Positions 33,553-42,924 of a stretch of 44,544 bases of DNA are shown here, one piece after another. Origin of the DNA: CAZOGW01 sp964579415 (lineage in GTDB: Bacteria; Actinomycetota; Acidimicrobiia; Spongiisociales; UBA5794); assembly GCA_964579415.1 (NCBI GenBank), contig CAZOGW010000009.1, positions 1 through 44,544 of the forward strand. Reading direction: 5' to 3'. A program made the translations under genes and the position numbers. Each line of letters begins with the position of its first letter. The first letter of the stretch is position 1. The notes under the pieces are model-generated. The model was not told where the DNA came from, did no database searches, and was given only the letters and a program-made list of their open reading frames with translations.

Positions 33553-35430
33553 TCACAGTGCCAACCCCCGCACCAGGAACCAGATGACGATGCCGACACC
33601 GCCGAGGAAGATGCCCACCCCGTAGCTGCGCACGAATCCGGACTGCAGCGGTTTGAGCCCCGTCGACAGCCTGTTCACCACCCAGCCGACACCGTTGACG
33701 GCGCCGTCGACCGCCTTGGCGTCGACGGTGAACGCCAGCGCCTCGGAGACTGCCTTGCCGGGGGCGACGATGGCGGCCCCGTAGAGATCGTCGACCCGGT
33801 ACCCGGCCTCGAGGAACGACCAGCGCCCGCCTGCCTCGACGGGGATCTCGGCGACGCCGTAGCGGCGCCGGGCGAGGAGGATGCCGGCGAGGCCCGCCGC
33901 CACCGAGGCGCCGGCGAGGATCCACGGCGTGGCGCCCCCGGGGAGGTGGGTCTGGTGGACCAGGGCGAACGACGGCTCGAGGAAGTGTTCCAGCGCAGGA
34001 CGGAACGGGGTGTTGATCAGCCCACCGAAGGTGGACAGCACCGCCAGCACCACCAGCGGCACCGTCATCGAGGCGGGTGACTCGTGGGGGTGGGTGCCGT
34101 CGGGCCAGCGGGGCTCGCCCCAGAAGGTGAGGATCATCATCCGGGTCATGTAGAAGGCGGTGAGCCCGGCGGTGAGCAGTCCCACCGCCCACAGCACCAG
34201 CCAGGCGCCGCCGCGGGCGAAGGTGACGGCGAGGATCTCGTCCTTGGACCAGAAGCCGGAGAAGATGGGGATGCCGGCGATGGCCAGCCAGGCGGTGACC
34301 ATGGTGAGGAACGTCACCGGCATCATCTTGCGCAGGCCGCCCATCCTGCCCATGTCCTGCTCGCCGGCCATGGCGTGGATCACCGACCCGGCGCCGAGGA
34401 ACAGCAGCGCCTTGAAGAAGGCGTGGGTGAGCAGGTGGAACACCCCGGCGGTGTACCCGGCGACGCCGACGCCGAGGAACATATACCCGAGCTGGCTGAC
34501 GGTCGAGTAGGCCAGCACCTTCTTGATGTCCCGCTGGGCCAGGGCGATGGTGGCGGCGAACAGCGCGGTGGCGGCTCCGATGATCGCCACCGTCGCCGCC
34601 GACACCGGCGCCAGCTCGAAGAGGATGCCGGAGCGGGCCACCATGTACACACCGGCGGTGACCATGGTGGCGGCGTGGATCAGTGCCGACACCGGGGTGG
34701 GGCCTTCCATGGCGTCGGGGAGCCACACGTAGAGCGGGATCTGCGCCGACTTGCCGGCGGCGCCGACCAGCAGCAGCAGGGTGATGGCGGTGGCGGTGCC
34801 GGTGCTGAGCACCTCGGGGGCGGTGGTGAACACCTCGGGGAAGGACAGGGTGCCGAAGGCGGCGAAGATCATCATCAGGGCGATGAGGAAGCCCAGGTCG
34901 CCGATGCGGTTGACCACGAACGCCTTCTTGCCGGCGGCAGCCGCCGACGGCTTCTCGAACCAGAACGAGATCAGTAGGTACGAGGAGAGGCCCACCAACT
35001 CCCAGCCGACGAAGAGGATCCCGAAATTGGCGCCGAGCACCAGGATCAGCATCGAGGCGATGAACAGGTTGAGGTAGGCGAAGAAGCGCCCGAAGCGGGG
35101 ATCGCCGTGCATGTAGCCCCGCGAGTAGACGTGGATGAGGAACCCGACGCCGGTGACGATCAGCGTCATCATCGTCGATAGCGGGTCCCACAGCAGGGAG
35201 GCGTCGATGCCCAGTGCCGGGATCCAGGTGAACAGCTCGACGATCTCGGGCTCGGCGGTGCCGGCGATGACGTCGATCGACGCCACCGCGGCGACGACGA
35301 AGGCGGCCAGCACGCTGGCGGCGGCGATGTACGCCGACAGCGGCTCACCGATGCGCTTGCCGTAGATCTGCAGCACCAGGTACCCCAGCAGGGGCAGGGC
35401 GATGCACAGCCAGATGAGATCAGGACCCAC
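33553..35430 (-). CDS. nuoL: Complex I subunit L, cluster 2
   Basis: 625 aa, GTG start 2 nt after the nuoK stop. Channel residues Glu144 (LFVGWELVGLSSYLL) and Lys227 (GAAGKSAQIPLYVWLPDAM) are in the expected places, followed by GPTPVSALIHAATMVTAGVY. Longer frames read through nuoK. Terminal proton-pumping subunit of the NADH-type complex. Confidence 0.97.
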   Translation of the reverse strand: MGPDLIWLCIALPLLGYLVLQIYGKRIGEPLSAYIAAASVLAAFVVAAVASIDVIAGTAEPEIVELFTWIPALGIDASLLWDPLSTMMTLIVTGVGFLIHVYSRGYMHGDPRFGRFFAYLNLFIASMLILVLGANFGILFVGWELVGLSSYLLISFWFEKPSAAAAGKKAFVVNRIGDLGFLIALMMIFAAFGTLSFPEVFTTAPEVLSTGTATAITLLLLVGAAGKSAQIPLYVWLPDAMEGPTPVSALIHAATMVTAGVYMVARSGILFELAPVSAATVAIIGAATALFAATIALAQRDIKKVLAYSTVSQLGYMFLGVGVAGYTAGVFHLLTHAFFKALLFLGAGSVIHAMAGEQDMGRMGGLRKMMPVTFLTMVTAWLAIAGIPIFSGFWSKDEILAVTFARGGAWLVLWAVGLLTAGLTAFYMTRMMILTFWGEPRWPDGTHPHESPASMTVPLVVLAVLSTFGGLINTPFRPALEHFLEPSFALVHQTHLPGGATPWILAGASVAAGLAGILLARRRYGVAEIPVEAGGRWSFLEAGYRVDDLYGAAIVAPGKAVSEALAFTVDAKAVDGAVNGVGWVVNRLSTGLKPLQSGFVRSYGVGIFLGGVGIVIWFLVRGLAL

Positions 35431-35432
35431 GG

Positions 35433-35735
35433 CTAGCCCTTCAACTCTGCGAGCTCGTCGACGCTGGCGCTGGAGCGGAGGCGGAACACGGCGATGATGA
35501 TGGCCAGGCCCACGGTGACCTCGGCTGCGGCCACCACCATGACGAACAGCACCGCGATCTGGCCCTCGAAGACGCCGATCTGGCGGCCGGCGGCGACGAA
35601 GGTGAGGTTTACGGCGTTGAGCATCAGCTCGATGCACATGAACATCACGATGGCGTTGCGCCGAACCAGCAACCCGGCGGCGCCGATGGTGAAGATGACC
35701 GCGGCCAGGGCCATGTACCACCAGGTCTCGATCAT
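35433..35735 (-). CDS. nuoK: Complex I subunit K, cluster 2
   Basis: 100 aa, three helices; Glu36 (FMCIELMLNAVNLTF) and Glu72 (AAAEVTVGLAIIIAVF) at the standard positions. ATG overlaps the nuoJ stop as ATGA. Confidence 0.97.
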   Translation of the reverse strand: MIETWWYMALAAVIFTIGAAGLLVRRNAIVMFMCIELMLNAVNLTFVAAGRQIGVFEGQIAVLFVMVVAAAEVTVGLAIIIAVFRLRSSASVDELAELKG

Positions 35736-36283
35736 GTATCGCTCCCGTCGTCGTCGGTGGCGGCGCCGGCGGCGCGGCGACCCGGAGCGAACTTGGCCAG
35801 CGCCACCGTGCCCACCGCGGCGATGGTGAGCAGCAGGATGGTGCTCTGGAAAGGCAACATCCAGGTGCCGAACAGCTCCTCGGAGATCACCTGGATGGTT
35901 CCGTTGACGTCGGCGGGGGCGTCGGCGGCACCGGTCACCCAGGCGGCGCGGGCGGCGATGGCGATGAGCACCAGCATCCCGGCGCCGAGCAGGGCGACGA
36001 TGGGCCGCTGGAAGGGAATCGACTCGGTGCGATCCTCGTCCCGGTCAACACCGATCAGCATGATGACGAAGAGGAACAGCGTCATCACGGCGCCGGCGTA
36101 CACGATGACGTGGACCGCGGCGACGAAGTGTGCTTCGAGCAGCACGTAGAACACCGCGAAGGAGAACATGGTGGTGAGCAGCCCCATGGCGGCGTACACC
36201 GCGTTGCGCATGCTCACCGTGGCCAGGGCGCCGGCGAGCGCAGCCACGGCGAACACGGCGAACACGACCACCTGGAGGCTCAC
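35732..36283 (-). CDS. nuoJ: Complex I subunit J, cluster 2
   Basis: 183 aa, GTG start overlapping the nuoI stop as GTGA. Five helices; HVIVYAGAVMTLFLFVIMLI holds the conserved pi-bulge region. The C-terminus is Asp-rich (DDDGSDT). Confidence 0.95.
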   Translation of the reverse strand: MSLQVVVFAVFAVAALAGALATVSMRNAVYAAMGLLTTMFSFAVFYVLLEAHFVAAVHVIVYAGAVMTLFLFVIMLIGVDRDEDRTESIPFQRPIVALLGAGMLVLIAIAARAAWVTGAADAPADVNGTIQVISEELFGTWMLPFQSTILLLTIAAVGTVALAKFAPGRRAAGAATDDDGSDT

Positions 36284-36939
36284 TGCGCCTCTCCCGTGGC
36301 GGGCTCCGCCGCCTGGCCGTCGCCTGCGCCGCTCTGACCCCTCTCGGGAGGGCGCAGACCGACGCCTGCGGTCGGCGTCCACTGGACCACGCCCTCGTAG
36401 TCGGCACGCCCGGACGGGGAGGTGGCCCGCATCCAGCCGTCGGCGATCTTCAGCTCGGCCAGGTCTATGAGCGGCCCCTCCGGCTGCGGGTGCGGCACCG
36501 AGCCGTCCGGGTCCATCAGCAGCTCGGCGCGGGTGTAGATCGCCTCCTCGCGGGTCTCCACCGAGAACTCGAAGAGCTGGGTCATGGTGATGGCCTCGGT
36601 GGGGCACGCCTCGACGCACAGGCCGCAGAAGATGCAGCGCAGCATGTTGATCTCGTAGACGAAGCCGAAGCGCTCCCCCGGGCTCACCGGATCGTCGACC
36701 GGGTTGTCCTCGCCCCGCACGTAGATGCAGCGGGCCGGGCACACCCCGGCGCACAGCTCGCAGCCGATGCACTTCTCCATCCCGTCCGGGTAGCGGTTGA
36801 GGACGTGCCGGCCGTGGAAGCGCTGCGGCTTGACCCGCTTCTCGTGCGGGTAGCGCCGCGTGACCCGCGGCCGCCCCATCTGCCGCAGCACCACCGCGAA
36901 CCCCCGCATCGGCCCCAGAGCGTCGGCGAACCAGCCCAT
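36280..36939 (-). CDS. nuoI: Complex I subunit I, 2x[4Fe-4S], cluster 2
   Basis: 219 aa. Ferredoxin motifs Cys57/60/63/67 (CIGCELCAGVCP) and Cys102/105/108/112 (CIFCGLCVEACP). An amphipathic N-terminus is followed by RRYPHEKRVKPQRFHGRH. A C-terminal Pro/Gly/Gln-rich tail of about 60 residues is absent in cluster 1. GAGG just upstream is the ribosome site. It is separated from nuoH by the 457-nt repeat region, the only large break in this operon. Confidence 0.96.
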   Translation of the reverse strand: MGWFADALGPMRGFAVVLRQMGRPRVTRRYPHEKRVKPQRFHGRHVLNRYPDGMEKCIGCELCAGVCPARCIYVRGEDNPVDDPVSPGERFGFVYEINMLRCIFCGLCVEACPTEAITMTQLFEFSVETREEAIYTRAELLMDPDGSVPHPQPEGPLIDLAELKIADGWMRATSPSGRADYEGVVQWTPTAGVGLRPPERGQSGAGDGQAAEPATGEAQ

Positions 36940-37000
36940 CAGACCTCACCCCTCCGGATTCGTGTGCTGGCGGGAGCATGCGGCGACGAACACTGAGACG

Positions 37001-37343
37001 AAGACCCCCTCCGACCGATCGGCTTGTTGCGATGCGGCGCAGACACTCCGGTCATGTGCCGCCAGGCGAGCCGATCGGCCACCTCCCCCGCAAAGCCGGG
37101 GGAGGATGAAAGCCAAGACCCCCTCCGACCGATCGGCTTGTTGCGATGCGGCGCAGACACTCCGGTCATNNNNNNNNNNNNNNNNNNNNNNNNNNNNNNN
37201 NNNNNNNNNNNNNNNNNNNNNNNNNNNNNNNNNNNNNNNNNNNNNNNNNNNNNNNNNNNNNNNNNNNNNTGCCGCCAGGCGAGCCGATCGGCCACCTCCC
37301 CCGCAAAGCCGGGGGAGGATGAAAACCCTGCGAAGCCGGGGGA
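37001..37343. repeat. 114-bp hairpin-rich repeat array inside the nuo operon
   Basis: Unit 1 is 37001-37114, unit 2 starts at 37115 and runs into the N gap, and the sequence after the gap continues in the same order, followed by a partial copy. Each unit has CCTCCCCCG-CAAAGC-CGGGGGAGG, a strong 9-bp hairpin, and an inverted pair CCGATCGGCT / AGCCGATCGG. The CTCCCCCGC...GGGGGAGG plus GGAGGGGGT layout recalls REP-like repeats common in other GC-rich bacteria. The interval 36940-37396 holds no gene. Confidence 0.85.
37170..37269. other. Assembly gap (100 N)
   Basis: A placeholder of exactly 100 N within the 114-bp repeat array; true copy number unknown. Confidence 0.98.
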
Positions 37344-37359
37344 GGACGAAGAAGCCCCG

Positions 37360-37393
37360 TACTGGATACTGGATACTGGATACTGGATACTGA
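37360..37393. repeat. Heptamer tandem repeat array 8 (TACTGGA x4)
   Basis: TACTGGA four times plus TACTGA, ending 3 nt from the nuoH stop codon (37397). It lies between the 114-bp repeats and nuoH. Confidence 0.92.
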
Positions 37394-37396
37394 TCC

Positions 37397-38452
37397 TCAT
37401 GCCCACGGCACCCCCAGTCTTCTCACGGCTATGGCTACGGCGGCCAGGGCCATCCAGGCGAGGCTGATGGGGATGAGGCGCTTCCAGCCGAACGCCATCA
37501 ACTGGTCGTAGCGGATGCGGGGCAGGGCGGCGCGCGCCCACACGAAGACGAACACCAGTGCGAACGACTTGAGGAAGAACCAGATCAGCGGGAAGACCCA
37601 GGCGATGGACGCCGGCGCCCCGAAGGTGGGACCGCCCCAACCGCCGAGGAAGAGGGTCACGGTGAGTGCCGAGATGTTGAACACGTTGATGTACTCGGCG
37701 AGGAAGAAGATGGCGAAGCGGAACCCCGAGTACTCGGTGTGGTACCCGCCGACGATCTCGGACTCGGCCTCGACCAGGTCGAACGGGGGCCGATTGGTCT
37801 CGGCGATGCCGGAGATGAAAAAGATCACAAAGGACGGGATGAGCACCACGTTCCACACCCCGAGGAACCCGAAGATGTCTCCCTGCTGCGCCTCGACGAT
37901 CTCGGCCACCGAGGTGGTGCCGGCGAAGAGGATAACCGGCACCAGCGCCAGGCCCATCGCGGCCTCGTAGGAGATCATCTGGGCGGATGCGCGCACCGCG
38001 CCCAGCAACGGGTACTTGGAACCGGAGGACCAGCCGGCGAGCACCACCGAATACACCGCCAGCGAGCTCATGGCCAGTATGAAGAGGACCCCGATGTTGA
38101 GGTCCATTCCCTGGAGGGTGATCAGCCGGTCGCCGATGTGGAACGGCGGACCGATGGGGATGGTGAGGAAGATCAGCATCGAGGGCACCAGGGCGATTAC
38201 CGGCGCCAGGATGTAGAGGGCGAAATCCACCTTGCGGGGGGTGATGTTCTCCTTGAACAGCAGCTTCATACCGTCGGCGAGCGCCTGCAGCATGCCGAAG
38301 GGCCCGGCCCGCATCGGCCCCAGACGGTTCTGCATGTCGGCGATGATCTTGCGCTCGAACCACACCAGCACGATGGCCAGGTTGAGCAGCAGGGCGAAGA
38401 CCACCACCACCTTGATGGCCGCCTCGATGAAGATCTCCCACCCGCTGAGCAT
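37397..38452 (-). CDS. nuoH: Complex I subunit H, cluster 2
   Basis: 351 aa. DMQNRLGPMRAGPFGMLQ and SGIAETNRPPFDLVEAESE with the acidic quinone-tunnel residues, GYHTEYSGFRF. ATG shares one base with the nuoG stop. The stop lies next to heptamer array 8, so this gene and nuoI are separated although the order H-I is the normal one. Confidence 0.96.
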   Translation of the reverse strand: MLSGWEIFIEAAIKVVVVFALLLNLAIVLVWFERKIIADMQNRLGPMRAGPFGMLQALADGMKLLFKENITPRKVDFALYILAPVIALVPSMLIFLTIPIGPPFHIGDRLITLQGMDLNIGVLFILAMSSLAVYSVVLAGWSSGSKYPLLGAVRASAQMISYEAAMGLALVPVILFAGTTSVAEIVEAQQGDIFGFLGVWNVVLIPSFVIFFISGIAETNRPPFDLVEAESEIVGGYHTEYSGFRFAIFFLAEYINVFNISALTVTLFLGGWGGPTFGAPASIAWVFPLIWFFLKSFALVFVFVWARAALPRIRYDQLMAFGWKRLIPISLAWMALAAVAIAVRRLGVPWA

Positions 38453-40899
38453 CAGCCGCCCTCCCCGCCGTCCAGGACCGCGGTCACGGAGACGTCGCGG
38501 GGAGCGCCCAGAGCCGCAGTCTCGGGAAGGTTGGCCGGGACGTACACGGTGCCCTGCGCCAGCGACGGGTCGATGGCCACGGTGAGCTCCACCTCCCCGT
38601 AGTCGCCGGAGACCACCGCCCGGCCTCCTTCGGTGAGGGCGAGGGCGCCGGCGTCGCGGGGGTGCACCGCGACGAAGGCGTCATGGCGCAGGGCCGCCAG
38701 CGCAGGGGCGTGGCGGGTGCGCACCCCGTCGTCGTAGAGGACCCGGCCCAGGTGCAGCGCCAGCCGCCCGGCGCCGGAGATGAGGCCGACGTCGACCGGT
38801 ACGTAGCGCAGCGGCTGGGCGCCGTCGGGGAGGGGAAGCACCACACCTTCGCGGCCCTCACCCCAGTCGACCAGGTCCCATTCCACGCCGCCGTAAGCCG
38901 GCGCCACCGTGGCGATCTCCTTTGCCAGCGCCGCGGCGGAGGTGGCTCCCAGGGAGGCGCCGAGGCGGTGGGCGATGTCGTCGAGCACCGACCAGGCGGG
39001 GCGCGTCTCGCCGGGGCCGTTGAGCTTGCGGTTGACCTTCTGCACCCGCCCCTCCAGGTTGGTGGCGGTGCCCTCCTGCTCGCCGAAGGCCTCGACGGGG
39101 AGCACCACGTCGGCGAGGGAGGAGGAGTCGGTGAGGAACAGGTCGAGGGCGACCACGAAGTCTGCGCCCTCCACCGCCCGGCGGGCCAGGCCCGGGTCGG
39201 GGTGGTCGCGCACCGGGTCGGACCCGAGCAGCACCAGCGCCTTGAGTTCGCCGGTCTCGAGCCCGTCCAGGATTCCGGTGGCGCCGCGGCCCTCGTGATC
39301 GGGGATGGGGCCCCACTCCGCTTCCAGCATGGCGACGCCGGCCTCGTCGGCGGCGGAGACCCGGCCCGGCAGCAGCGTGGGCGCCAGGCCCATGTCGAGC
39401 GCCCCGTAGACGTTGGCGCGGCGTGCCAGCGGCAGGACGGCGGCGCCGGGCAGGTCGCGGGCGAAGGCGGCGACGGCCTCTGCGAGGCGGGGGTCCTCGG
39501 CCAGGCCGGTGCGGCCCACGATGACCACCACCGGGCCCTCGTCGAGGGCGGCACGGGCCTCGGCGTAGCCGTCGGCGCCGCTGCGGAGCCGCCGCAACAG
39601 CTCGGGGCCCTCGCCGGGACGGTAGGTGAGCTTGTGGGCCGCCACGTCGTCCAGACCGGTGCGGCGGGGGTGGGCCACGATGAGCTTGGCCTTGAGTGCG
39701 GTGGCGGCGCGGCGCACCCGCAGGTAGAGGACGGGCAGCTCCTCCTTGAGGTCGCCGGCCCACAGCAGGATGCTGCGGGCACGCTCCAGGTCGTCCACGG
39801 CGGCCCGTGGCGTCACCCCGGCGAGGAACTGCGGGTCGAGGCCGTCGTCGAGTTGGGCGTCGAGGTGGGGGGTCATCACCACGGTGCGGAGGAACTTGCC
39901 GAAGGCGTACGCCTCCTCGTTGGTCGAGTGGGCGCCGCCGAGGCCGGCCACCTCGTGACCGTGGACCGCCCCGAGACGTTCCGCCACCAGATCGAGCGCC
40001 TCGCCCCACGAGGCCGGCTGCAGCTCGCCGTCACGGCGCACCAGCGGCGTCGTCACCCGGTCCGGGGAATGGACATAGGGGAAGAGGAAGCGGTCGCGGT
40101 CCGACAGCCAGCTCTGGTTGGTGGGGGCGTTGTCGATACCGTTGATGCGGACCAGTTCGTTCTGGCTGGACTGCAGGGTGATCTTGGAATGGAAGCTGTC
40201 GGCGAGGGAGACCGTCTCCACCGCCTCCAGGTCCCAGGGGCGGGCCCGGAAGCGGTAAGGCTTGGCGGTGAGGGCGCCCACCGGGCAGATCTGCACCGTG
40301 TTGCCCGAGAAGTAGGAGGTGAACGGCTCGTCGGGGAAGGTGAGTACCTGGGTGTAGTTGCCCCGCTCCTTGAACTCGATGAGCGGGTCGCCGGAGATCT
40401 CGTCGGAGAAGCGTGTGCAGCGGGCGCACAGGATGCAGCGCTCCCGGTCCAGCATCACCAGGTCGCTGATGGCGATCGGCTTCTCGAAGTGGCGCTTCTC
40501 CTCGACGAAGCGGCTCTCACCGGGCCCGTAGGCCATGGTCTGGTCCTGGAGCGGGCACTCGCCGCCACGGTCACACACCGGGCAGTCGAGGGGGTGGTTG
40601 ATGAGGAGGAACTCGAGGACGCCCTCCTGTGCCTTCAAAGCCACCGGCGACGCCGCCTCCACCACCATGCCGTCGGTCACCGGGGTGGTGCAGGCGGTGG
40701 TGAGCACCTTGCCCCGCGGCCCTTCGATCTCGACCAGGCACATGCGGCACATCCCCACCGGCTTCATCCGGTTGTGCCAGCAGAAGCGGGGGATGTAGGT
40801 GCCCACGTCCTGCGCTGCCTGGATCAGCAGCTCCCCGGCCGGCACCGTGTGTGCCACCCCGTCGATGGTGATCGAGACCTCCTGAGGCTGCTCGGTCAT
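38452..40899 (-). CDS. nuoG: Complex I subunit G, iron-sulfur/molybdopterin-like, cluster 2
   Basis: 815 aa. [2Fe-2S] ligands Cys40, Cys51, Cys54 and Cys70; His-Cys motif HPLDCPVCDRGGECPLQD; [4Fe-4S] region CILCARCTRFSDEISG with ICPVGALT. A molybdopterin-oxidoreductase-like domain follows, catalytically silent in complex I, with LLGSDPVRDHPDPGLARRAV. It carries electrons from NuoF to NuoI. The C-terminal part (about 700-815) has a formate-dehydrogenase-type molydopterin-binding beta domain. Confidence 0.96.
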   Translation of the reverse strand: MTEQPQEVSITIDGVAHTVPAGELLIQAAQDVGTYIPRFCWHNRMKPVGMCRMCLVEIEGPRGKVLTTACTTPVTDGMVVEAASPVALKAQEGVLEFLLINHPLDCPVCDRGGECPLQDQTMAYGPGESRFVEEKRHFEKPIAISDLVMLDRERCILCARCTRFSDEISGDPLIEFKERGNYTQVLTFPDEPFTSYFSGNTVQICPVGALTAKPYRFRARPWDLEAVETVSLADSFHSKITLQSSQNELVRINGIDNAPTNQSWLSDRDRFLFPYVHSPDRVTTPLVRRDGELQPASWGEALDLVAERLGAVHGHEVAGLGGAHSTNEEAYAFGKFLRTVVMTPHLDAQLDDGLDPQFLAGVTPRAAVDDLERARSILLWAGDLKEELPVLYLRVRRAATALKAKLIVAHPRRTGLDDVAAHKLTYRPGEGPELLRRLRSGADGYAEARAALDEGPVVVIVGRTGLAEDPRLAEAVAAFARDLPGAAVLPLARRANVYGALDMGLAPTLLPGRVSAADEAGVAMLEAEWGPIPDHEGRGATGILDGLETGELKALVLLGSDPVRDHPDPGLARRAVEGADFVVALDLFLTDSSSLADVVLPVEAFGEQEGTATNLEGRVQKVNRKLNGPGETRPAWSVLDDIAHRLGASLGATSAAALAKEIATVAPAYGGVEWDLVDWGEGREGVVLPLPDGAQPLRYVPVDVGLISGAGRLALHLGRVLYDDGVRTRHAPALAALRHDAFVAVHPRDAGALALTEGGRAVVSGDYGEVELTVAIDPSLAQGTVYVPANLPETAALGAPRDVSVTAVLDGGEGG

Positions 40900-40939
40900 C
40901 GTCCCGCCCCATTCCGGGTGAGGGACCGGCGTGGGGCGC

Positions 40940-42274
40940 TCATGCCTGGGCTCCGGTGGGGCTCAGGATGGAGAGGCGGACGGCGTCGTCGGGGATGAGG
41001 AGGGCCTCCACCTCGTCCCGGAAGTGGGTCATGATGGACCGGATCGGGGCCACCGCCGACGGTCCCAGCGGGCAGATGGTGGTCTGCGCCGGGGGCCAGC
41101 GCAGGCCCGGGCTGATGTTGTCGCAGACGTCGAGGAGCAGGTCGAGGTCCATGGGCCGGCCGTAGCCGTTGAGGATGCGCCACAGGATGTCCTGGAGCCA
41201 CTTGGTGCCCTCCCGGCATGGGGTGCATTGGCCGCACGACTCGTGGGCGAAGAAGCGGACGATGCGGTGGGCGGCGGCGGTGACGTCGGTGGTCTCGTCC
41301 ATCACCACCACCGCGCCCGACCCCAGCATGGAGCCGGCCTTGCCGGTGTCGTCGATGGTGACGGGGAGATCCAGGTGTTCCTCCACGAACCAGGGTGCCG
41401 AGGCGCCCCCCGGGATCCAGGTCTTGATGTGACGGCCTCCGGGGATGCCGCCGCCGATGTCGAAGATGAGGTCACGCCAGGTCATCCCCATGACGATCTC
41501 GTAGTTGCCCGGCCGGTTGACGTGGCCCGACAGGGAGAACATGCGGGTGCCGGCCGAAGTCTCCGGGCCGATGGCGGCGTACTTCTCGCCGCCGTTGTTC
41601 ACCAGCCAGGGCACGTTGGAGATGGTCTCCACGTTGTTGACGATCGTCGGCTTTGCGTAGAGGCCCTCCACCGCGGGGAACGGCGGTTTGATGCGGGGCT
41701 CGCCGCGTCGGCCCTCCAGCGAGTTGAGCAGCGCCGTCTCCTCGCCGCAGATGTAGGCGCCGGCGCCGAGGTGGACGGTGACGTCGAGCGAGAAGCCGCT
41801 GCCGAGGATGTCGGCGCCCAGGTAGCCGGCAGCGTAGGCATCGTCGACGGCCCGCTGCAGGCGCCGCGCCGGGCGGGGGTACTCGCCGCGGATGTAGACG
41901 AAGGCGTGATGGCTGTCCAGGGCGTAGGCGGAGAGGATGATCCCCTCGAGGAGTTGGTGGGGGTCACGCTCGAGGAGTTGGCGGTCCTTGAAGGTCCCCG
42001 GCTCGGACTCGTCGCCGTTGATCACCAGGTAGCGGGGTCGGGTGTCGGGCGGCAGGAACCCCCACTTGACGCCGGTGGGGAACCCGGCGCCGCCGCGGCC
42101 GCGCAGGTTGGAGGCCTTGAGGATGTCGATGATCGCCTGCGGGGCCATGGCGAGGCCCTTGCGCAGGGCGGTGTACCCGCCGCTGGCCCGGTAGCGGGCC
42201 AGGGTGTGGGAATCGTCGGGATGGGCCACCATCCGGGCGGTGAGGATCGGCTCGAGGGCGGGAGCGGCTGTCAT
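40940..42274 (-). CDS. nuoF: Complex I subunit F, NADH-binding FMN protein, cluster 2
   Basis: 444 aa. NADH/FMN motifs NLRGRGGAGFPTGVKWGF (56-73) and INGDESEPGTFKDR; CGEETALLNSLEGRRG. The N3 [4Fe-4S] ligands are Cys347/350/353 (ESCGQCTPCREG) and Cys401 (TTICPLGPS). About ten residues (SPGLRWPPAQ) are inserted before the last ligand, a variant seen in some NuoF lineages. The ATG overlaps the nuoE stop as ATGA. It defines cluster 2 as NADH-oxidising. Confidence 0.97.
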   Translation of the reverse strand: MTAAPALEPILTARMVAHPDDSHTLARYRASGGYTALRKGLAMAPQAIIDILKASNLRGRGGAGFPTGVKWGFLPPDTRPRYLVINGDESEPGTFKDRQLLERDPHQLLEGIILSAYALDSHHAFVYIRGEYPRPARRLQRAVDDAYAAGYLGADILGSGFSLDVTVHLGAGAYICGEETALLNSLEGRRGEPRIKPPFPAVEGLYAKPTIVNNVETISNVPWLVNNGGEKYAAIGPETSAGTRMFSLSGHVNRPGNYEIVMGMTWRDLIFDIGGGIPGGRHIKTWIPGGASAPWFVEEHLDLPVTIDDTGKAGSMLGSGAVVVMDETTDVTAAAHRIVRFFAHESCGQCTPCREGTKWLQDILWRILNGYGRPMDLDLLLDVCDNISPGLRWPPAQTTICPLGPSAVAPIRSIMTHFRDEVEALLIPDDAVRLSILSPTGAQA

Positions 42275-42924
42275 CGTCCCTCCTTGGCCGAGCCGTAGGG
42301 CCCGAAAGCGGGGACAGGCGCGACGGCGCCCTCGTTCTCGGCGGGGCCCCACTGGAACGAGCGCTGCCCGCCGAACAGCTCCTGCATCTCGTCGCCGAGC
42401 ACCACCTCGGGTTCGGTGCGCAGCCACCTGCACAGCCCGCGGCCCTTCTCCGGCGTGACGCCCTCGACCAACTCGTAGTTGACCTGGACCGCCGGGGCGC
42501 CGCCGCAGGCTCCGAGGCATTCGACATGTTCGACGCTGAACAACCCGTCGGTGGAGGTCTCCCCGTCGGGGGTGCCGGTCTCCTCTTCGACGGCGGCGAG
42601 CACGTCGTCGGCGCCGAGGAGGAAGCAGGAGATGGAGGTGCACACCGACACCAGGTACTTCCCCACCCCATCGCGCTTGTACATGGTGTAGAAGCTGGAC
42701 ACCGCCTGCACCTGGGCGGGGGTGATGCCGGTGAGGGCGGACACGTCACGCTGGGCGTCGGCGGTGACGTGGCCGTGCTCGAGGGCTGCGATGTACAGCA
42801 GCGGCATCACGGTGCTGCGCCGGTCCGGGTAGCGGGCCAGCAGGGCCTTGGCGCGCTCCCGGTTGGGGGCGCTCCAGTGGGGCACCACCTTGTCGGGGTT
42901 GGGGACGGCGCCGTTGGCGGTCAT
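42271..42924 (-). CDS. nuoE: Complex I subunit E, [2Fe-2S], cluster 2
   Basis: 217 aa. Thioredoxin-like subunit with N1a ligands Cys95, Cys100 (SVCTSISC), Cys136 and Cys140 (VECLGACGG). The core is preceded by the usual helical bundle (RYPDRRSTVMPLLYIAALEH). A Pro/Ala-rich tail of about 30 residues follows. The ATG overlaps the nuoD stop as ATGA. Confidence 0.97.
   Translation of the reverse strand: MTANGAVPNPDKVVPHWSAPNRERAKALLARYPDRRSTVMPLLYIAALEHGHVTADAQRDVSALTGITPAQVQAVSSFYTMYKRDGVGKYLVSVCTSISCFLLGADDVLAAVEEETGTPDGETSTDGLFSVEHVECLGACGGAPAVQVNYELVEGVTPEKGRGLCRWLRTEPEVVLGDEMQELFGGQRSFQWGPAENEGAVAPVPAFGPYGSAKEGR

Noticed and set aside
37001..37343. Open frames through the 114-bp repeats and N run
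   Set aside because: The peptide is just the translated repeat and crosses 100 unknown bases; no start context or domain.
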